DNA of 64,000 nt from an uncultured Helicobacter sp. (GCF_937893305.1 NZ_CALBGN010000001.1:1-64000), one strand, 5' to 3'; positions 34,133 to 43,565 are shown, numbered from the stretch's first letter. Program-made: numbers and translations. Notes: generated by a model from the letters alone, not told the origin.

Positions 34133-34690
34133 ATGCTGATAAAGTTTAGAGATAAAACACCAAAAGTTGCAAAAAATGTGCTAATTGCTGACGGGGCAAA
34201 AGTTATTGGAGATGTGGAGATTGGTGAAGATTCTAGCGTGTGGTTTAATTGTGTGCTTAGGGGAGATGTCAATTCTATAAAGATTGGCAAACGCACAAAT
34301 ATCCAAGATTTAACCACCTTGCATGTTTGGCATAAAACTTATGATGCGCAAGGCAATGCGTTAGATAATGGCTATCCTGTAGAAATTGGAGATGATGTAA
34401 CCATAGGACATAATTGCGTTATTCACGCCTGTATTTTAAAAGATCGTGTTTTAGTGGGCATGAATGCAATAGTAATGGATGGGGCTTTGATTGAAGAAGA
34501 TAGCATTGTGGGAGCTGGAAGTGTAGTAACAAAGGGCAAGAAGTTCCCGCCACGCTCTTTAATTCTAGGAAATCCAGCGAAGTTTGTTAGAGAATTAAAG
34601 GATGATGAAATTGCATTTATTAAAGAATCTGCACAAAATTATGTGTGCTTTAAAAATGATTTTATTGCTGAACCTTTTATTGAGATTTGA
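34133..34690 (+). CDS. Gamma-class carbonic anhydrase family protein (left-handed beta-helix)
   Basis: This 185-residue trimeric left-handed beta-helix protein shows hexapeptide repeats throughout, with three metal-type histidines: LHVWH, TIGHNCVIHAC. It ends with the family's helical tail. Family members are carbonic anhydrases or ferripyochelin-binding-like proteins (YrdA/CaiE); activity varies. Ribosome-binding site AAAGGAT precedes the ATG. It is the first core gene after the Mokosh-like pair. Confidence 0.86.
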   Translation: MLIKFRDKTPKVAKNVLIADGAKVIGDVEIGEDSSVWFNCVLRGDVNSIKIGKRTNIQDLTTLHVWHKTYDAQGNALDNGYPVEIGDDVTIGHNCVIHACILKDRVLVGMNAIVMDGALIEEDSIVGAGSVVTKGKKFPPRSLILGNPAKFVRELKDDEIAFIKESAQNYVCFKNDFIAEPFIEI

Positions 34691-34712
34691 TAAAAAATGT
34701 ATTTTTATAATC

Positions 34713-34748
34713 ATAGATTTTCATCAAAGAATTCTAATGAAAATCTAT
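34713..34748. repeat. 12-bp perfect inverted repeat upstream of putA
   Basis: ATAGATTTTCAT (34713-34724) and ATGAAAATCTAT (34737-34748) are perfect inverted repeats with a 12-base spacer. A further partial copy, GATGAAAATCT, lies near 34795. It could be a hairpin ending the carbonic anhydrase transcript (no T tract) or an operator for putA. Confidence 0.6.
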
Positions 34749-34885
34749 CAATCTGCTCATTAATGTTAAAAAATATTTCTATATTACACAGAATGATGAA
34801 AATCTCAAACAGAAAAAAACAAAATTGAAAAATTTTTAATCTTTAATTGTATCATTTAGAAAACTTTACAAAAGGATATTACAAA

Positions 34886-36034
34886 ATGATACAAAAATCC
34901 ATCGCTCTAGCAGAAGAGCTGCAAAGCAAAATTGAGCAAAATCTCTCCGCTAGCGAGAGGCAATTCCACGCTAAAATGCAAAAGCTTCTTAATAATCCCA
35001 AAAATAAAGTAATGCTAATCGAGCTGCTTGACCGCTCTTTTCGCTGTAAGGATAAAAAAGCAAGTTTTGAGCTTATAGAACACACGCTTAATAAATTTGG
35101 TATAGCGGACTTTTTCTCAGCATTTGAAAAATTCTTACTTTTTAGCTTTCTAAACTTTGGCAAGTTAGCTCCCAATCTTAGCGTGCCGTTTTTTGTTTCG
35201 CATTTAAGAAATGATACAAAGGCTATGGTGCTAGACGCTGATGAAAATTTCCTAGCCCCGCACATCACCAAGCGTAAAAATGAGCAAAACATCACGCTTA
35301 ATGTCAATCTCATCGGCGAAGAAGTCTTAGGAGAGGCAGAGAGCAAATACCGCATACAAAAATACGAAGAAGCCTTAAAATCAAGCTATATCACTTATAT
35401 TTCTATCAAAATTACTACGATTTTTTCACAGATTAACATTATTGACTTTGACTATTCTAAAGATGAAGTGGTAAAACGACTCGATAAGCTTTACGCCCTA
35501 GCCCTAGAAGAGCAAAAAAGGCAAGGCGTGAGTAAATTTATCAATTTAGATATGGAAGAATTTAGAGATTTAGAGCTGACTGTGGCTGCCTTTATGGAGA
35601 GTGTGGCGAAGTTTGACATTAAAGCGGGCATTGTTTTACAAGCTTATATCCCAGATTCTTACGAGTATCTTAAAAAGCTTCTTGCCTTTTCAAAAGAGAG
35701 AGTTTTAAAGGGTATGCAGCCTATTAAAATCCGCTTTGTAAAGGGTGCAAATATGGAAAGTGAGGAGACAATCGCTAGCCAAAGAGGCTGGGAGCTACCG
35801 ACCTTTAGTCGCAAAATCGACACCGATAGCAACTACAATAAAATGCTAGATCTTGTGCTAGAAGATGAGAATTACAAATATATCAACATAGGTATCGCTA
35901 GTCATAATATCTTTGAAATCGCCTATGCTTATACGCGCATTAGTGAAGCTAAAGCACAGGAGAGCTTCACCTTTGAAATGCTTGAGGGTATGAGCTTGCA
36001 ATGCTCTTATGAGTATCTAAAATGCACGATTTAA
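34886..36034 (+). CDS. putA: PutA, proline dehydrogenase part (N-terminal fragment)
   Basis: The N-terminal 382 residues of bifunctional PutA. The proline dehydrogenase barrel is seen in the FINLDMEEFRDLELT, AGIVLQAYIPDSYEYL, IRFVKGANMESEE and NIGIASHN blocks (FAD and proline binding). It oxidises proline to pyrroline-5-carboxylate and passes electrons to quinone. The frame ends CSYEYLKCTI, while the overlapping next frame reads SKMHDLILYAPVCDEAHF, the natural continuation. Loss of one base around 36010-36020 explains the split. The start has AAAGGA upstream; an earlier ATG at 34847 does not. No N-terminal DNA-binding domain. Confidence 0.85.
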   Translation: MIQKSIALAEELQSKIEQNLSASERQFHAKMQKLLNNPKNKVMLIELLDRSFRCKDKKASFELIEHTLNKFGIADFFSAFEKFLLFSFLNFGKLAPNLSVPFFVSHLRNDTKAMVLDADENFLAPHITKRKNEQNITLNVNLIGEEVLGEAESKYRIQKYEEALKSSYITYISIKITTIFSQINIIDFDYSKDEVVKRLDKLYALALEEQKRQGVSKFINLDMEEFRDLELTVAAFMESVAKFDIKAGIVLQAYIPDSYEYLKKLLAFSKERVLKGMQPIKIRFVKGANMESEETIASQRGWELPTFSRKIDTDSNYNKMLDLVLEDENYKYINIGIASHNIFEIAYAYTRISEAKAQESFTFEMLEGMSLQCSYEYLKCTI

Positions 36035-38394
36035 TCCTCTATGCGCCTGTGTGTGATGAAGCACACTTTAATAACGCCATTGCCTATCTTGTGCGCCGCC
36101 TTGATGAAAACACAAGCGAAGATAATTTTATGCGTTATTTTTTCAATCTCAAAGTCGGCTCTAAAGAATGGGAAGAGCAAAAAGAGCTCTTTTTAAACGC
36201 GCTTAAAGGTATCAAAACCCTTGATAACACCACACATAGAAAGCAAGATCGAACCAAAACGCAAAATGCCCCAAGCTCTTACACAACAAAAACTTTTACC
36301 AATGAAAGCGACACAGACTTCATACTCTCGCAAAACCGCTTATGGGCGCAAAATATCAAGGCAAAATATGAAAATTTGCAAAATTATGATGTATGTCCTG
36401 TGGCTTTGGGGCTAGATTTTACTAAAGAGAATCTACACTCCCTAGAAGTCAAAGACAAGATTCAAAACCGCACCATAGGCACGGCGTATTTAGCAGGAGA
36501 AAATGAGCTAAAAGCAGCTTTAGAAGTGGCGAAACACTCAAACTTCACGCAAAAAAGTAGCGATGAAATCTATGGCATTTTAGCCAAAGTCGCAGAGCTT
36601 ATGCGTGAGAGAAGAGGGGATTTGATAGGGATTGCGGCGTTAGAAACGGGCAAGACTTTTTTAGAAATTGACCCTGAAGTAAGCGAGGCGATTGATTTTG
36701 TGGAGTTTTATCCCCACTCCCTAGAAACATTAAAAAAGCAAAATCCAAACACAGCCTTTAAGCCAAAGGGCATAGGCGTTACCATAGCTCCGTGGAATTT
36801 CCCTGTGGGGATTTCTGTAGGCACCATAGCCGCTCCATTGGCTGCTGGCAATGTCGTGCTTTATAAGCCATCATCGCTTTCTATGCTAACAGGCTATAAG
36901 CTTTGTGAGTGCTTTTGGGACGCTGGTATTCCAAAAGACGCGCTTATTTTCTTACCAGCAAAGGGCAGTGATATATCTAAATATATTTTAAGCGATGAAG
37001 CGGTGAAATTCTCCATACTTACAGGCGGTGAAGATACTGCTTATGCGATGCTAGAGGCAAATCCAACGCTACTTTTAAGCGCAGAAACCGGGGGCAAAAA
37101 TGCGACTATTGTGTCTAAATTTGCCGATAGAGATAGCGCGGTAAAAAACATTATCCACTCTGCTTTTTCAAATTCTGGGCAAAAATGCTCGGCTACTTCT
37201 TTGCTTGTGCTTGAAGATGAAGTTTATAAAGATGAAGAGTTTAAAAAAGCCCTTGTTGATGCGGCGGCTTCTTTGGCGGTGGGAAGTCCTTTTGCCTTTA
37301 AAAATAAATTAGGTGCGTTGTGCGATAAGCCTAGTGAGAAGCTGACAAAGGCTATCAATGAGCTAGAAGCAGGAGAAGAGTGGGTATTAAAACCGCAATT
37401 TATCAATGATAATGCTCACTTAATGACTCCGGGTATTAAATACGGCGTGAAAAAGGGAGCTTTCACACATATGAACGAGCTTTTTGCGCCGCTTTTAAGC
37501 GTGATGAGAGCGAAAGATCTAAAAGAAGCGATTGCGCTAGTCAATGCCACAGGCTATGGGCTTACAGCGGGATTTGAGAGCTTAGATGAGAGAGAGTGGG
37601 AGTATTTTCACACACATATTGAAGCAGGTAATATCTACATCAACAAGCCCACAACAGGTGCTATCGTGCTAAGACAGCCCTTTGGCGGTGTGAAAAAATC
37701 TGCCATAGGCTTTGGGAGAAAGGTTGGAATCTATAATTACATCACGCAATTTATGGATATAGAAGCAAAGGCTGATACAAACTTGCTTGATGGTCCCTTA
37801 GCAAGTGCGTTAGAAAAGCTAAGCAAAGCAAGTGATGAAAGCACGCAAGCTACCCTAGCAAATGCCGCCCTTATGGCGCGATCTTATAGCTATCATCATA
37901 AGCACGAATTTAGCGTGGCAAAAGATTATGTCAATATCCGTGGAGAAGATAATCTTTTTTCTTACACACGGATTAAAAATCTAGCCTTTAGGGTATGTGA
38001 TGAAGATAGTTTGCAAGATATTTTAGGCGTGATTATAGGGTGTCATACGCTAGGCTTAAGCCCACTTGTAAGCTATGATGGCACGCAAAGCTCTATCATC
38101 ACAGAGCTTAAGAAAATCTGCAAGGCGGTGGATTTAGGAGCGGATTTTGTGGAAGAAAGAGTGGAGGGCTTTATTGCTAAACTACCACTCTTTGAGCGCG
38201 TGCGCTACCACGCCAAGCCAGATATAAATGATACTATCTATCAAGCTGCTGCTAAATGGGCTAAGATCATTATCCGTGATAAGCCGCTATTAAATGGGCG
38301 TTTTGAGCTTTTGTTTTACCATAATGAAAAGGCTTTAAGCGTGTCTTATCATCGCTACGGAAATTTAGGCATTCGTGCTTTAAAAAATTCATAA
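36022..38394 (+). CDS. putA: PutA, P5C dehydrogenase part (C-terminal fragment)
   Basis: The C-terminal 790 residues of PutA, an NAD-dependent aldehyde dehydrogenase oxidising glutamate semialdehyde to glutamate. Seen are GVTIAPWNFPVGI, LTGGEDTAYAML, LSAETGGKNATIV, and the catalytic cysteine in SNSGQKCSATSLLVLED, then NKPTTGAIVLRQPFGG. The ATG at 36022 overlaps the end of the first fragment and has no ribosome-binding site, so it is a fragment, not a separate subunit, unless the ribosome slips or reinitiates here. Together the fragments total about the usual 1170 residues. putP follows 13 bases later. Confidence 0.85.
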   Translation: MHDLILYAPVCDEAHFNNAIAYLVRRLDENTSEDNFMRYFFNLKVGSKEWEEQKELFLNALKGIKTLDNTTHRKQDRTKTQNAPSSYTTKTFTNESDTDFILSQNRLWAQNIKAKYENLQNYDVCPVALGLDFTKENLHSLEVKDKIQNRTIGTAYLAGENELKAALEVAKHSNFTQKSSDEIYGILAKVAELMRERRGDLIGIAALETGKTFLEIDPEVSEAIDFVEFYPHSLETLKKQNPNTAFKPKGIGVTIAPWNFPVGISVGTIAAPLAAGNVVLYKPSSLSMLTGYKLCECFWDAGIPKDALIFLPAKGSDISKYILSDEAVKFSILTGGEDTAYAMLEANPTLLLSAETGGKNATIVSKFADRDSAVKNIIHSAFSNSGQKCSATSLLVLEDEVYKDEEFKKALVDAAASLAVGSPFAFKNKLGALCDKPSEKLTKAINELEAGEEWVLKPQFINDNAHLMTPGIKYGVKKGAFTHMNELFAPLLSVMRAKDLKEAIALVNATGYGLTAGFESLDEREWEYFHTHIEAGNIYINKPTTGAIVLRQPFGGVKKSAIGFGRKVGIYNYITQFMDIEAKADTNLLDGPLASALEKLSKASDESTQATLANAALMARSYSYHHKHEFSVAKDYVNIRGEDNLFSYTRIKNLAFRVCDEDSLQDILGVIIGCHTLGLSPLVSYDGTQSSIITELKKICKAVDLGADFVEERVEGFIAKLPLFERVRYHAKPDINDTIYQAAAKWAKIIIRDKPLLNGRFELLFYHNEKALSVSYHRYGNLGIRALKNS

Positions 38395-38407
38395 TCAAGG
38401 AGAAACA

Positions 38408-39889
38408 ATGGAAGTTGTCCAAATTAACACAGAAATTGCCATTACTTTTATCGCTTACTCGGCTTTAATGCTATTTATCGGCTTTTATTTTTATAGGAAA
38501 AACAAAAGCACAGAAGACTACTTTCTAGGTGGGAGGTCGCTTGGTCCTGTGGTCTCTGCTCTAAGTGCTGGGGCTAGTGATATGAGCGGCTGGCTTTTGA
38601 TGGGCTTGCCCGGTGCTTTGTATGTAAGTGGTTTGGTGGAGAGTTATATTGCCATAGGTCTTAGTATAGGAGCATTTTTAAATTGGGTTTTTGTCGCTAA
38701 AAGACTTAGAATTTATACAAGTGTGATTGCTGATAGCATTACAATCCCTGATTATTTTGAAACGCGCTTTGATGATGATAAGCATATTTTGCGCATTATT
38801 TGTGCGATTGTGATTTTGATTTTTTTTACTTTTTATGTGTCTTCTGGGCTTGTTGGTGGAGCGAAACTTTTTGAAAGCACCTTTGGGATTGAATACTCTC
38901 ATGCTCTTACCACAGGGACTATCATCATTGTAGCTTATACTTTCTTTGGTGGTTATAAGGCGGTGTGTTGGACGGATATGATTCAAGGTTTTTTGATGAT
39001 GAGTGCTTTGATTATCGTGCCTGTGGTGATGCTATCAAATCTTGGTGGCTATGATGAAGCTATAAATATAGTTAGAGAAATTAAACCACAAAACTTATCT
39101 ATGGGCAAAGATATTTCAATTCTTGCTATTATTTCAGCTCTTTCTTGGGGGCTTGGCTATTTTGGACAACCACATATTTTGGTGCGTTTTATGTCTATCC
39201 GCTCAACTAAAGAGATTCCAACTGCTACGATAGTTGGGATTTCTTGGATGGTGATTTCACTTATTGGAGCTTGTTTAATTGGGATTTTAGGCATTGCTTA
39301 TGTGTATAAATTTAATCTCTCCCTGCAAGATCCAGAGAAAATCTTTATTGTGATGAGTCAGCTTCTCTTTAATCCTTGGGTTTCTGGAATCTTACTTAGT
39401 GCGATTTTAGCAGCGATTATGAGCACGGCTAGTTCGCAGCTTCTTGTTTCAAGCTCGACTTTAGCAGAAGATTTTTACCGCCGTATTTTCAAGCAAGATG
39501 CTAGCTCGCAAATGGTGATGAGACTAGGTAGAATAGGCGTTTTACTTGTAGCCCTTATCGCTTTTTTAATCTCAACAGATAAAAATTCAAGCGTTTTAAG
39601 CATAGTTGCTTACGCTTGGGCTGGCTTTGGGGCTAGCTTTGGCTCTGTGATGCTCTTTTCACTCTTTTGGAGTAGAATGACGCGTATGGGTGCAATTGCT
39701 GGAATGATTACAGGTGCAGTAGTGGTTGTGGTTTGGAAAAATTATTTAGCGCAGGCTTTTGGCGTCTCGCTTTATGAAATTGTGCCGGGTTTTGTGTGTG
39801 CTAGTCTTGTAATTATTATTGTAAGCTTAATGACTAAGGTGCGTCCTGGCACTCAAAAAGCTTACGAAACTATGTTAAAGAATCTTTAA
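38408..39889 (+). CDS. putP: Sodium/proline symporter
   Basis: This SSS-family permease of 493 residues has about 13 membrane segments. The N-terminal STEDYFLGGRSLGPVVSALSAGASDMSGWLLMG and the sodium-site stretch ILAAIMSTASSQLLVSSSTLAEDFYR are diagnostic of PutP. It brings in proline for PutA, and the short gap and shared strand indicate one operon. Ribosome-binding site AAGGAG. A hairpin with a short T run follows. Confidence 0.94.
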   Translation: MEVVQINTEIAITFIAYSALMLFIGFYFYRKNKSTEDYFLGGRSLGPVVSALSAGASDMSGWLLMGLPGALYVSGLVESYIAIGLSIGAFLNWVFVAKRLRIYTSVIADSITIPDYFETRFDDDKHILRIICAIVILIFFTFYVSSGLVGGAKLFESTFGIEYSHALTTGTIIIVAYTFFGGYKAVCWTDMIQGFLMMSALIIVPVVMLSNLGGYDEAINIVREIKPQNLSMGKDISILAIISALSWGLGYFGQPHILVRFMSIRSTKEIPTATIVGISWMVISLIGACLIGILGIAYVYKFNLSLQDPEKIFIVMSQLLFNPWVSGILLSAILAAIMSTASSQLLVSSSTLAEDFYRRIFKQDASSQMVMRLGRIGVLLVALIAFLISTDKNSSVLSIVAYAWAGFGASFGSVMLFSLFWSRMTRMGAIAGMITGAVVVVVWKNYLAQAFGVSLYEIVPGFVCASLVIIIVSLMTKVRPGTQKAYETMLKNL

Positions 39890-39901
39890 ATGAGTTTAAA
39901 T

Positions 39902-39932
39902 CGTCTTAAAAGGGGATAGTTAAGACGGTTTT
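39902..39932 (+). terminator. Terminator after putP
   Basis: CGTCTTAA (39902-39909) pairs with TTAAGACG (39920-39927) and is followed by GTTTTG. It is 13 bases past the putP stop and also lies 17 bases before the end of the convergent U32 peptidase gene. Confidence 0.55.
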
Positions 39933-39948
39933 GTATCCTTTAGTGTTG

Positions 39949-41265
39949 TTAAATTTTTTGCCTTAAGAAACTAAAAGGTGGCAAGGGAAAAGGCAATAAA
40001 AAAGGATTTTCGTTACCACTATGAATAGATTCCAACTCTTTACCATTTTCTAAAAGAATTTTAAAAAATTGTAGATATTTTTTCCCATCTTTGGTAAAAA
40101 TTTCTCCAATTTCGTTTTTGCAATCTTTAATGCTATCCAGTTTAGCACTAACGATTTCTTTTGGTTCATTAAGTCGGATTGTATGACGACAAAGCGCGTT
40201 TTTACCATCTTCGCTAACTTCTGCATTAACTTGGTAACTCCCCTCACTAATAGCGGTAAAGTGATTTTGTGTGTTGAGCTTTTCATAGGGACGATGAATA
40301 ATATAGCCATCGCTAAAACCGCGATTTTTTAGCGTGTCTAGTTCTTGTGTGTATTTTTGTTCTACAAATATGCCTTTAGCATAATCATTTAGTGCAGTTT
40401 TATAAGCAAGAGCAGTAATGCCCGCATAATATGCAGATTTTGTGCGTCCTTCAATCTTTAAAGAATCAATGACGCCACAATCTAAAATTGTAGGGATATG
40501 AGCTGCTAAATTTAAATCTTTGGAATTAAAAATATGCGTCCCTATACCTTCCTCTTCTTCTAAGCGCATCATTACACCATTGTCAGGATTTCTCGCATAA
40601 ATTTCTTTACCACTAAAGCGCACAAGCTCATCATTTTCTGTATTGCGCACATAATATTCGTAATCAAAGCGACAATCATTTGCGCAACTTCCACGATTTG
40701 GCACGCGCCCACTTTGCAATGCAGAAATTAAGCAACGCCCAGAAAACGCAAAGCACATTGAGCCGTGGATAAAAATTTCTAACTCTAAAGTTGGAATCGC
40801 TTTTTTAATGGCAATAGCATCTTTTAGACTAAGTTCTCTTGCGGCAACAATGCGCTTCACACCTAAATCATAAAACACTTGCGCATCTAGCACATTTAAA
40901 ACATTTGCTTGTGTGGAGAGATGAATTGGAATCTCTGGAGCAATTTGGCGTGCTAATCTCACAACTCCCGGTGCTGCAACAATAAAAGCATCAGGCTTTA
41001 AGGAAGCCATTTTTTCAATATGAGATTCAAGAAGTTTTAATTGAGAATTAAAAGGAAAACCATTGATAGTAACATAGATTTTTTTACCCTTAGAATGTGT
41101 ATAATCTACACCTTCTTTGAAAGTGTCAAAGTCAAATTCTTTACCTGATCGGTTGCGCAAGGAAAAATGGCTAACGCCTCCATATACAGCGTCTGCCCCA
41201 TATTCTAAGGCAATTTTTAGTTTTTTAAGATTTCCAGCAGGAGAGAGAAGTTCTGGAATCTGCAT
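39949..41265 (-). CDS. Peptidase U32 family protein
   Basis: This 438-residue protein starts with PELLSPAGNLKKLKIALEYGADAVYGG and contains the U32 signature region FIHGSMCFAFSGRCLIS...NRGSCANDCRFDY with its four cysteines. Family members (YhbU, TrhP, RlhA, PrtC) act in prephenate-dependent tRNA or rRNA hydroxylation, or were described as collagenases; the exact role here is not determined. Its first base overlaps the last base of cheZ. The same pair is adjacent in H. pylori as I recall. Confidence 0.86.
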   Translation of the reverse strand: MQIPELLSPAGNLKKLKIALEYGADAVYGGVSHFSLRNRSGKEFDFDTFKEGVDYTHSKGKKIYVTINGFPFNSQLKLLESHIEKMASLKPDAFIVAAPGVVRLARQIAPEIPIHLSTQANVLNVLDAQVFYDLGVKRIVAARELSLKDAIAIKKAIPTLELEIFIHGSMCFAFSGRCLISALQSGRVPNRGSCANDCRFDYEYYVRNTENDELVRFSGKEIYARNPDNGVMMRLEEEEGIGTHIFNSKDLNLAAHIPTILDCGVIDSLKIEGRTKSAYYAGITALAYKTALNDYAKGIFVEQKYTQELDTLKNRGFSDGYIIHRPYEKLNTQNHFTAISEGSYQVNAEVSEDGKNALCRHTIRLNEPKEIVSAKLDSIKDCKNEIGEIFTKDGKKYLQFFKILLENGKELESIHSGNENPFLLPFPLPPFSFLRQKI

Positions 41266-41966
41266 TAATTTGTGCCAAATTTTTCAATTAAGGCTTCAAT
41301 ATCATTAGTGTGCATTACATTTTCTGCAGAGTCCCCTTGAATATACACAGCAGAACTTACACGTTTGCTATCTTCAATTTTTCCTTCAAATAAAGAACTC
41401 ATATAGCGTGAGAGCGCGCGCATTACATTAATAACGCGTTCAATTTTTTGGCGGTGAATATCTTGGTATTGCATACTTTCCATTGCATCTAAAGAAGCCA
41501 TAGAGATTTCTTGCAGGGCATCAGAAATTTTTTGCGTGCTTTCTTTGACGCTAGAAATTTCCTCTAATTTTTCGCTAAATGTATGAAAATCTGGGAATTT
41601 TGCGTGAAGCTTTTGAAGTAATTCTTCTTGAGAATTAATAAAGTTTTGAATTTTTCCAAAAGCGTCTTCTATATCTGCACCTAGATTATTAATGCTTTCT
41701 AGTTTATCAAACATTTCTGTGGCTTTAATCTCTGAATCACGCGTCACATCATCAAGTTGATGCACGACTTTATGTTCTGAAGTTGGTGGTGGTGGGGGCC
41801 AACTCACATCTTGATTGATTTTAAAATCATCAGCAGTTACTGCACCACTTTCAATTGTTGGATCTAAATGATCTCTTGATTCTTTGTTGCTTTGAGTTGC
41901 ATTTGTTTCTTCAGCGGTAGTGTCAATATCGCTATTTAACAACGCATCTAATTCTTCTTGTGTCAT
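41265..41966 (-). CDS. cheZ: Chemotaxis phosphatase CheZ (remote epsilonproteobacterial type)
   Basis: This 233-residue protein dephosphorylates CheY-P. The catalytic helix has SMQYQDIHRQKIERV (Gln and Asp of the CheZ active site), and the C-terminus NDIEALIEKFG is the CheY-binding helix. The N-terminus MTQEELDALLNSDI closely resembles the CheY-binding peptide of FliM. Between them lie a disordered acidic stretch and a short proline run (WPPPPPTS). The ATG at 41966 has AAGGGCG six bases upstream. It stands upstream of the U32 gene in the same direction. Confidence 0.85.
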   Translation of the reverse strand: MTQEELDALLNSDIDTTAEETNATQSNKESRDHLDPTIESGAVTADDFKINQDVSWPPPPPTSEHKVVHQLDDVTRDSEIKATEMFDKLESINNLGADIEDAFGKIQNFINSQEELLQKLHAKFPDFHTFSEKLEEISSVKESTQKISDALQEISMASLDAMESMQYQDIHRQKIERVINVMRALSRYMSSLFEGKIEDSKRVSSAVYIQGDSAENVMHTNDIEALIEKFGTN

Positions 41967-42044
41967 CATCGCCCTTAAAAATGAACTTAAAGCCTTGATT
42001 ATACCTAATGCTTTGTATAATTTTGTTTAAATCTGTGTGAAAAT

Positions 42045-43514
42045 TTAAAAAAGCGGTGCGTCCATTTCGCTTGGAATCTCTAATTCCATAAGTTTCAAAA
42101 TACTTGGTGCAATATTATTTAAGCTGCCATTTTTTACAGATTGCACGCCTTTTGCTGCAATAAAGCACCACACACTTCCTATTGTGTGATTTGTTAGGGG
42201 TTCTCCTTTTTCATCTTGCATTGCTTCGCAATTTCCGTGATCGCTTGTTAGAATAAAGCCATAATCTAATTCTTTTGCTTTTGTGTAGATTCTGCCTAAT
42301 TCAAAATCCACAGCTTCTACTGCTTGAATTGCCGCTTGAAAATTTCCTGTATGTCCTACCATATCGCCATTAGCAAAATTTACAACAATGAAATCATAAC
42401 CGCTATCCATCGCTCCTAAGACTGCATCTCCAACTTCTTTTGCACTCATTTGTGGCTGTAAATCATAAGTTTTAACTTTAGGTGAAGGAACTAAAAGGCG
42501 TGTTTCATTAAGGTAGGGTTCTTCTATTCCACCGTTAAAAAAGAAAGTTACATGGGCGTATTTTTCTGTTTCTGCGGTGTGAAATTGGCGTAAATTATGC
42601 TTAGAAATGACTTCTGCAAGAGTATTTTTAATGTTCTCTTTTGGAAAAAGAATTGGAAAGTTAAAGGTTTTATCATAAGACGTCATTGTAAGTAAGGGGA
42701 CTTTGGTAAAGTTTTTGCGTATAAATCCGCTAAATTCTACATTTCCTAATGCGCTTACAATCTCTCTTGCTCTATCACTTCTAAAATTTACAAAGATGAT
42801 TCCATCTTCTTTTTGGATTCCATTATAGTTATTAAAACTTGCAGGCTCAATAAACTCATCAAAAATTTCTTTTGCAAATTGTTCTTGTAGATATTCTTGT
42901 GGGCTTGAATTTTGTAGGTTTTCACCAAGTGCGATTGTATTGTATGCAGGCTCTATTCTCTCCCAGCGATTATCCCTATCCATTGTATAATAGCGTCCGC
43001 TAAGGCTTGCGATGTGAATATTTTTATTTTGGATTGAGTGTTCCACTTCTTTTAAAAAGTGTGGGGCAGTCTTTGGTAAGACATCACGCCCATCTGTGAT
43101 TAAATGTAAAAGCACTTTGCATTGTGATTCTAATCCTTTTGCAAGAGCTAAGATGTGATTAAGATGGCTATGCACTCCACCATCACTCATAAGTCCGATT
43201 AAATGCACTCTTTTGCAGGATTTGATGGAATTTAGAGCATGGTTTTGCATTAGTGTATTGTCTTCTATTGCTTTATTGATTTTAACTAAATCTTGATAAA
43301 GGATTCTGCCGCTTCCTAAACTCATATGTCCCACTTCAGAATTTCCCATTTGTCCTTCTGGAAGCCCCACAGATAAACCAAAAGTTTCAATCATTCCATA
43401 AGGAACTTCTTTAAAAAGTTTGTCATAAGTTGGTTTTTTGGCGTGAAAAAAGGCATTAAAGTTAGGGTTAGCACTAAATCCGATTCCATCTGTGATGATA
43501 AGGAGAGTTTTCAT
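42045..43514 (-). CDS. gpmI: 2,3-bisphosphoglycerate-independent phosphoglycerate mutase
   Basis: Mn-dependent glycolytic enzyme of the alkaline-phosphatase superfamily that interconverts 3- and 2-phosphoglycerate. N-terminal ITDGIGFS (metal Asp), GNSEVGHMSLGSGRI with the catalytic Ser, DGRDVLP, FVNFRSDRARE and the C-terminal ILTSDHGNCEAM with metal His/Asp are all visible. 489 residues, normal. Divergent from mraY. Confidence 0.95.
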   Translation of the reverse strand: MKTLLIITDGIGFSANPNFNAFFHAKKPTYDKLFKEVPYGMIETFGLSVGLPEGQMGNSEVGHMSLGSGRILYQDLVKINKAIEDNTLMQNHALNSIKSCKRVHLIGLMSDGGVHSHLNHILALAKGLESQCKVLLHLITDGRDVLPKTAPHFLKEVEHSIQNKNIHIASLSGRYYTMDRDNRWERIEPAYNTIALGENLQNSSPQEYLQEQFAKEIFDEFIEPASFNNYNGIQKEDGIIFVNFRSDRAREIVSALGNVEFSGFIRKNFTKVPLLTMTSYDKTFNFPILFPKENIKNTLAEVISKHNLRQFHTAETEKYAHVTFFFNGGIEEPYLNETRLLVPSPKVKTYDLQPQMSAKEVGDAVLGAMDSGYDFIVVNFANGDMVGHTGNFQAAIQAVEAVDFELGRIYTKAKELDYGFILTSDHGNCEAMQDEKGEPLTNHTIGSVWCFIAAKGVQSVKNGSLNNIAPSILKLMELEIPSEMDAPLF

Positions 43515-43543
43515 TGAAGAATTTCCTATATTTTTAAAGTTAT

Positions 43544-43565
43544 TTTAGGTAGAATCCTACCTAAA
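43544..43565. promoter_or_regulatory. Hairpin/operator-like inverted repeat between gpmI and mraY
   Basis: TTTAGGTAG (43544-43552) and CTACCTAAA (43557-43565) form a nine-base-pair stem with an AATC loop, followed on the + strand by TTTTTCC. It lies in the 86-base divergent intergenic region, 36 bases before mraY. It may be an operator or a leader attenuator; no gene upstream on the + strand would need a terminator here. Confidence 0.45.

Noticed and set aside
41785..41800. GGT-repeat and G run in cheZ as a possible slippage tract.
   Set aside because: The trinucleotide repeat is short, keeps the frame and simply encodes a proline run; the G run is only five long.
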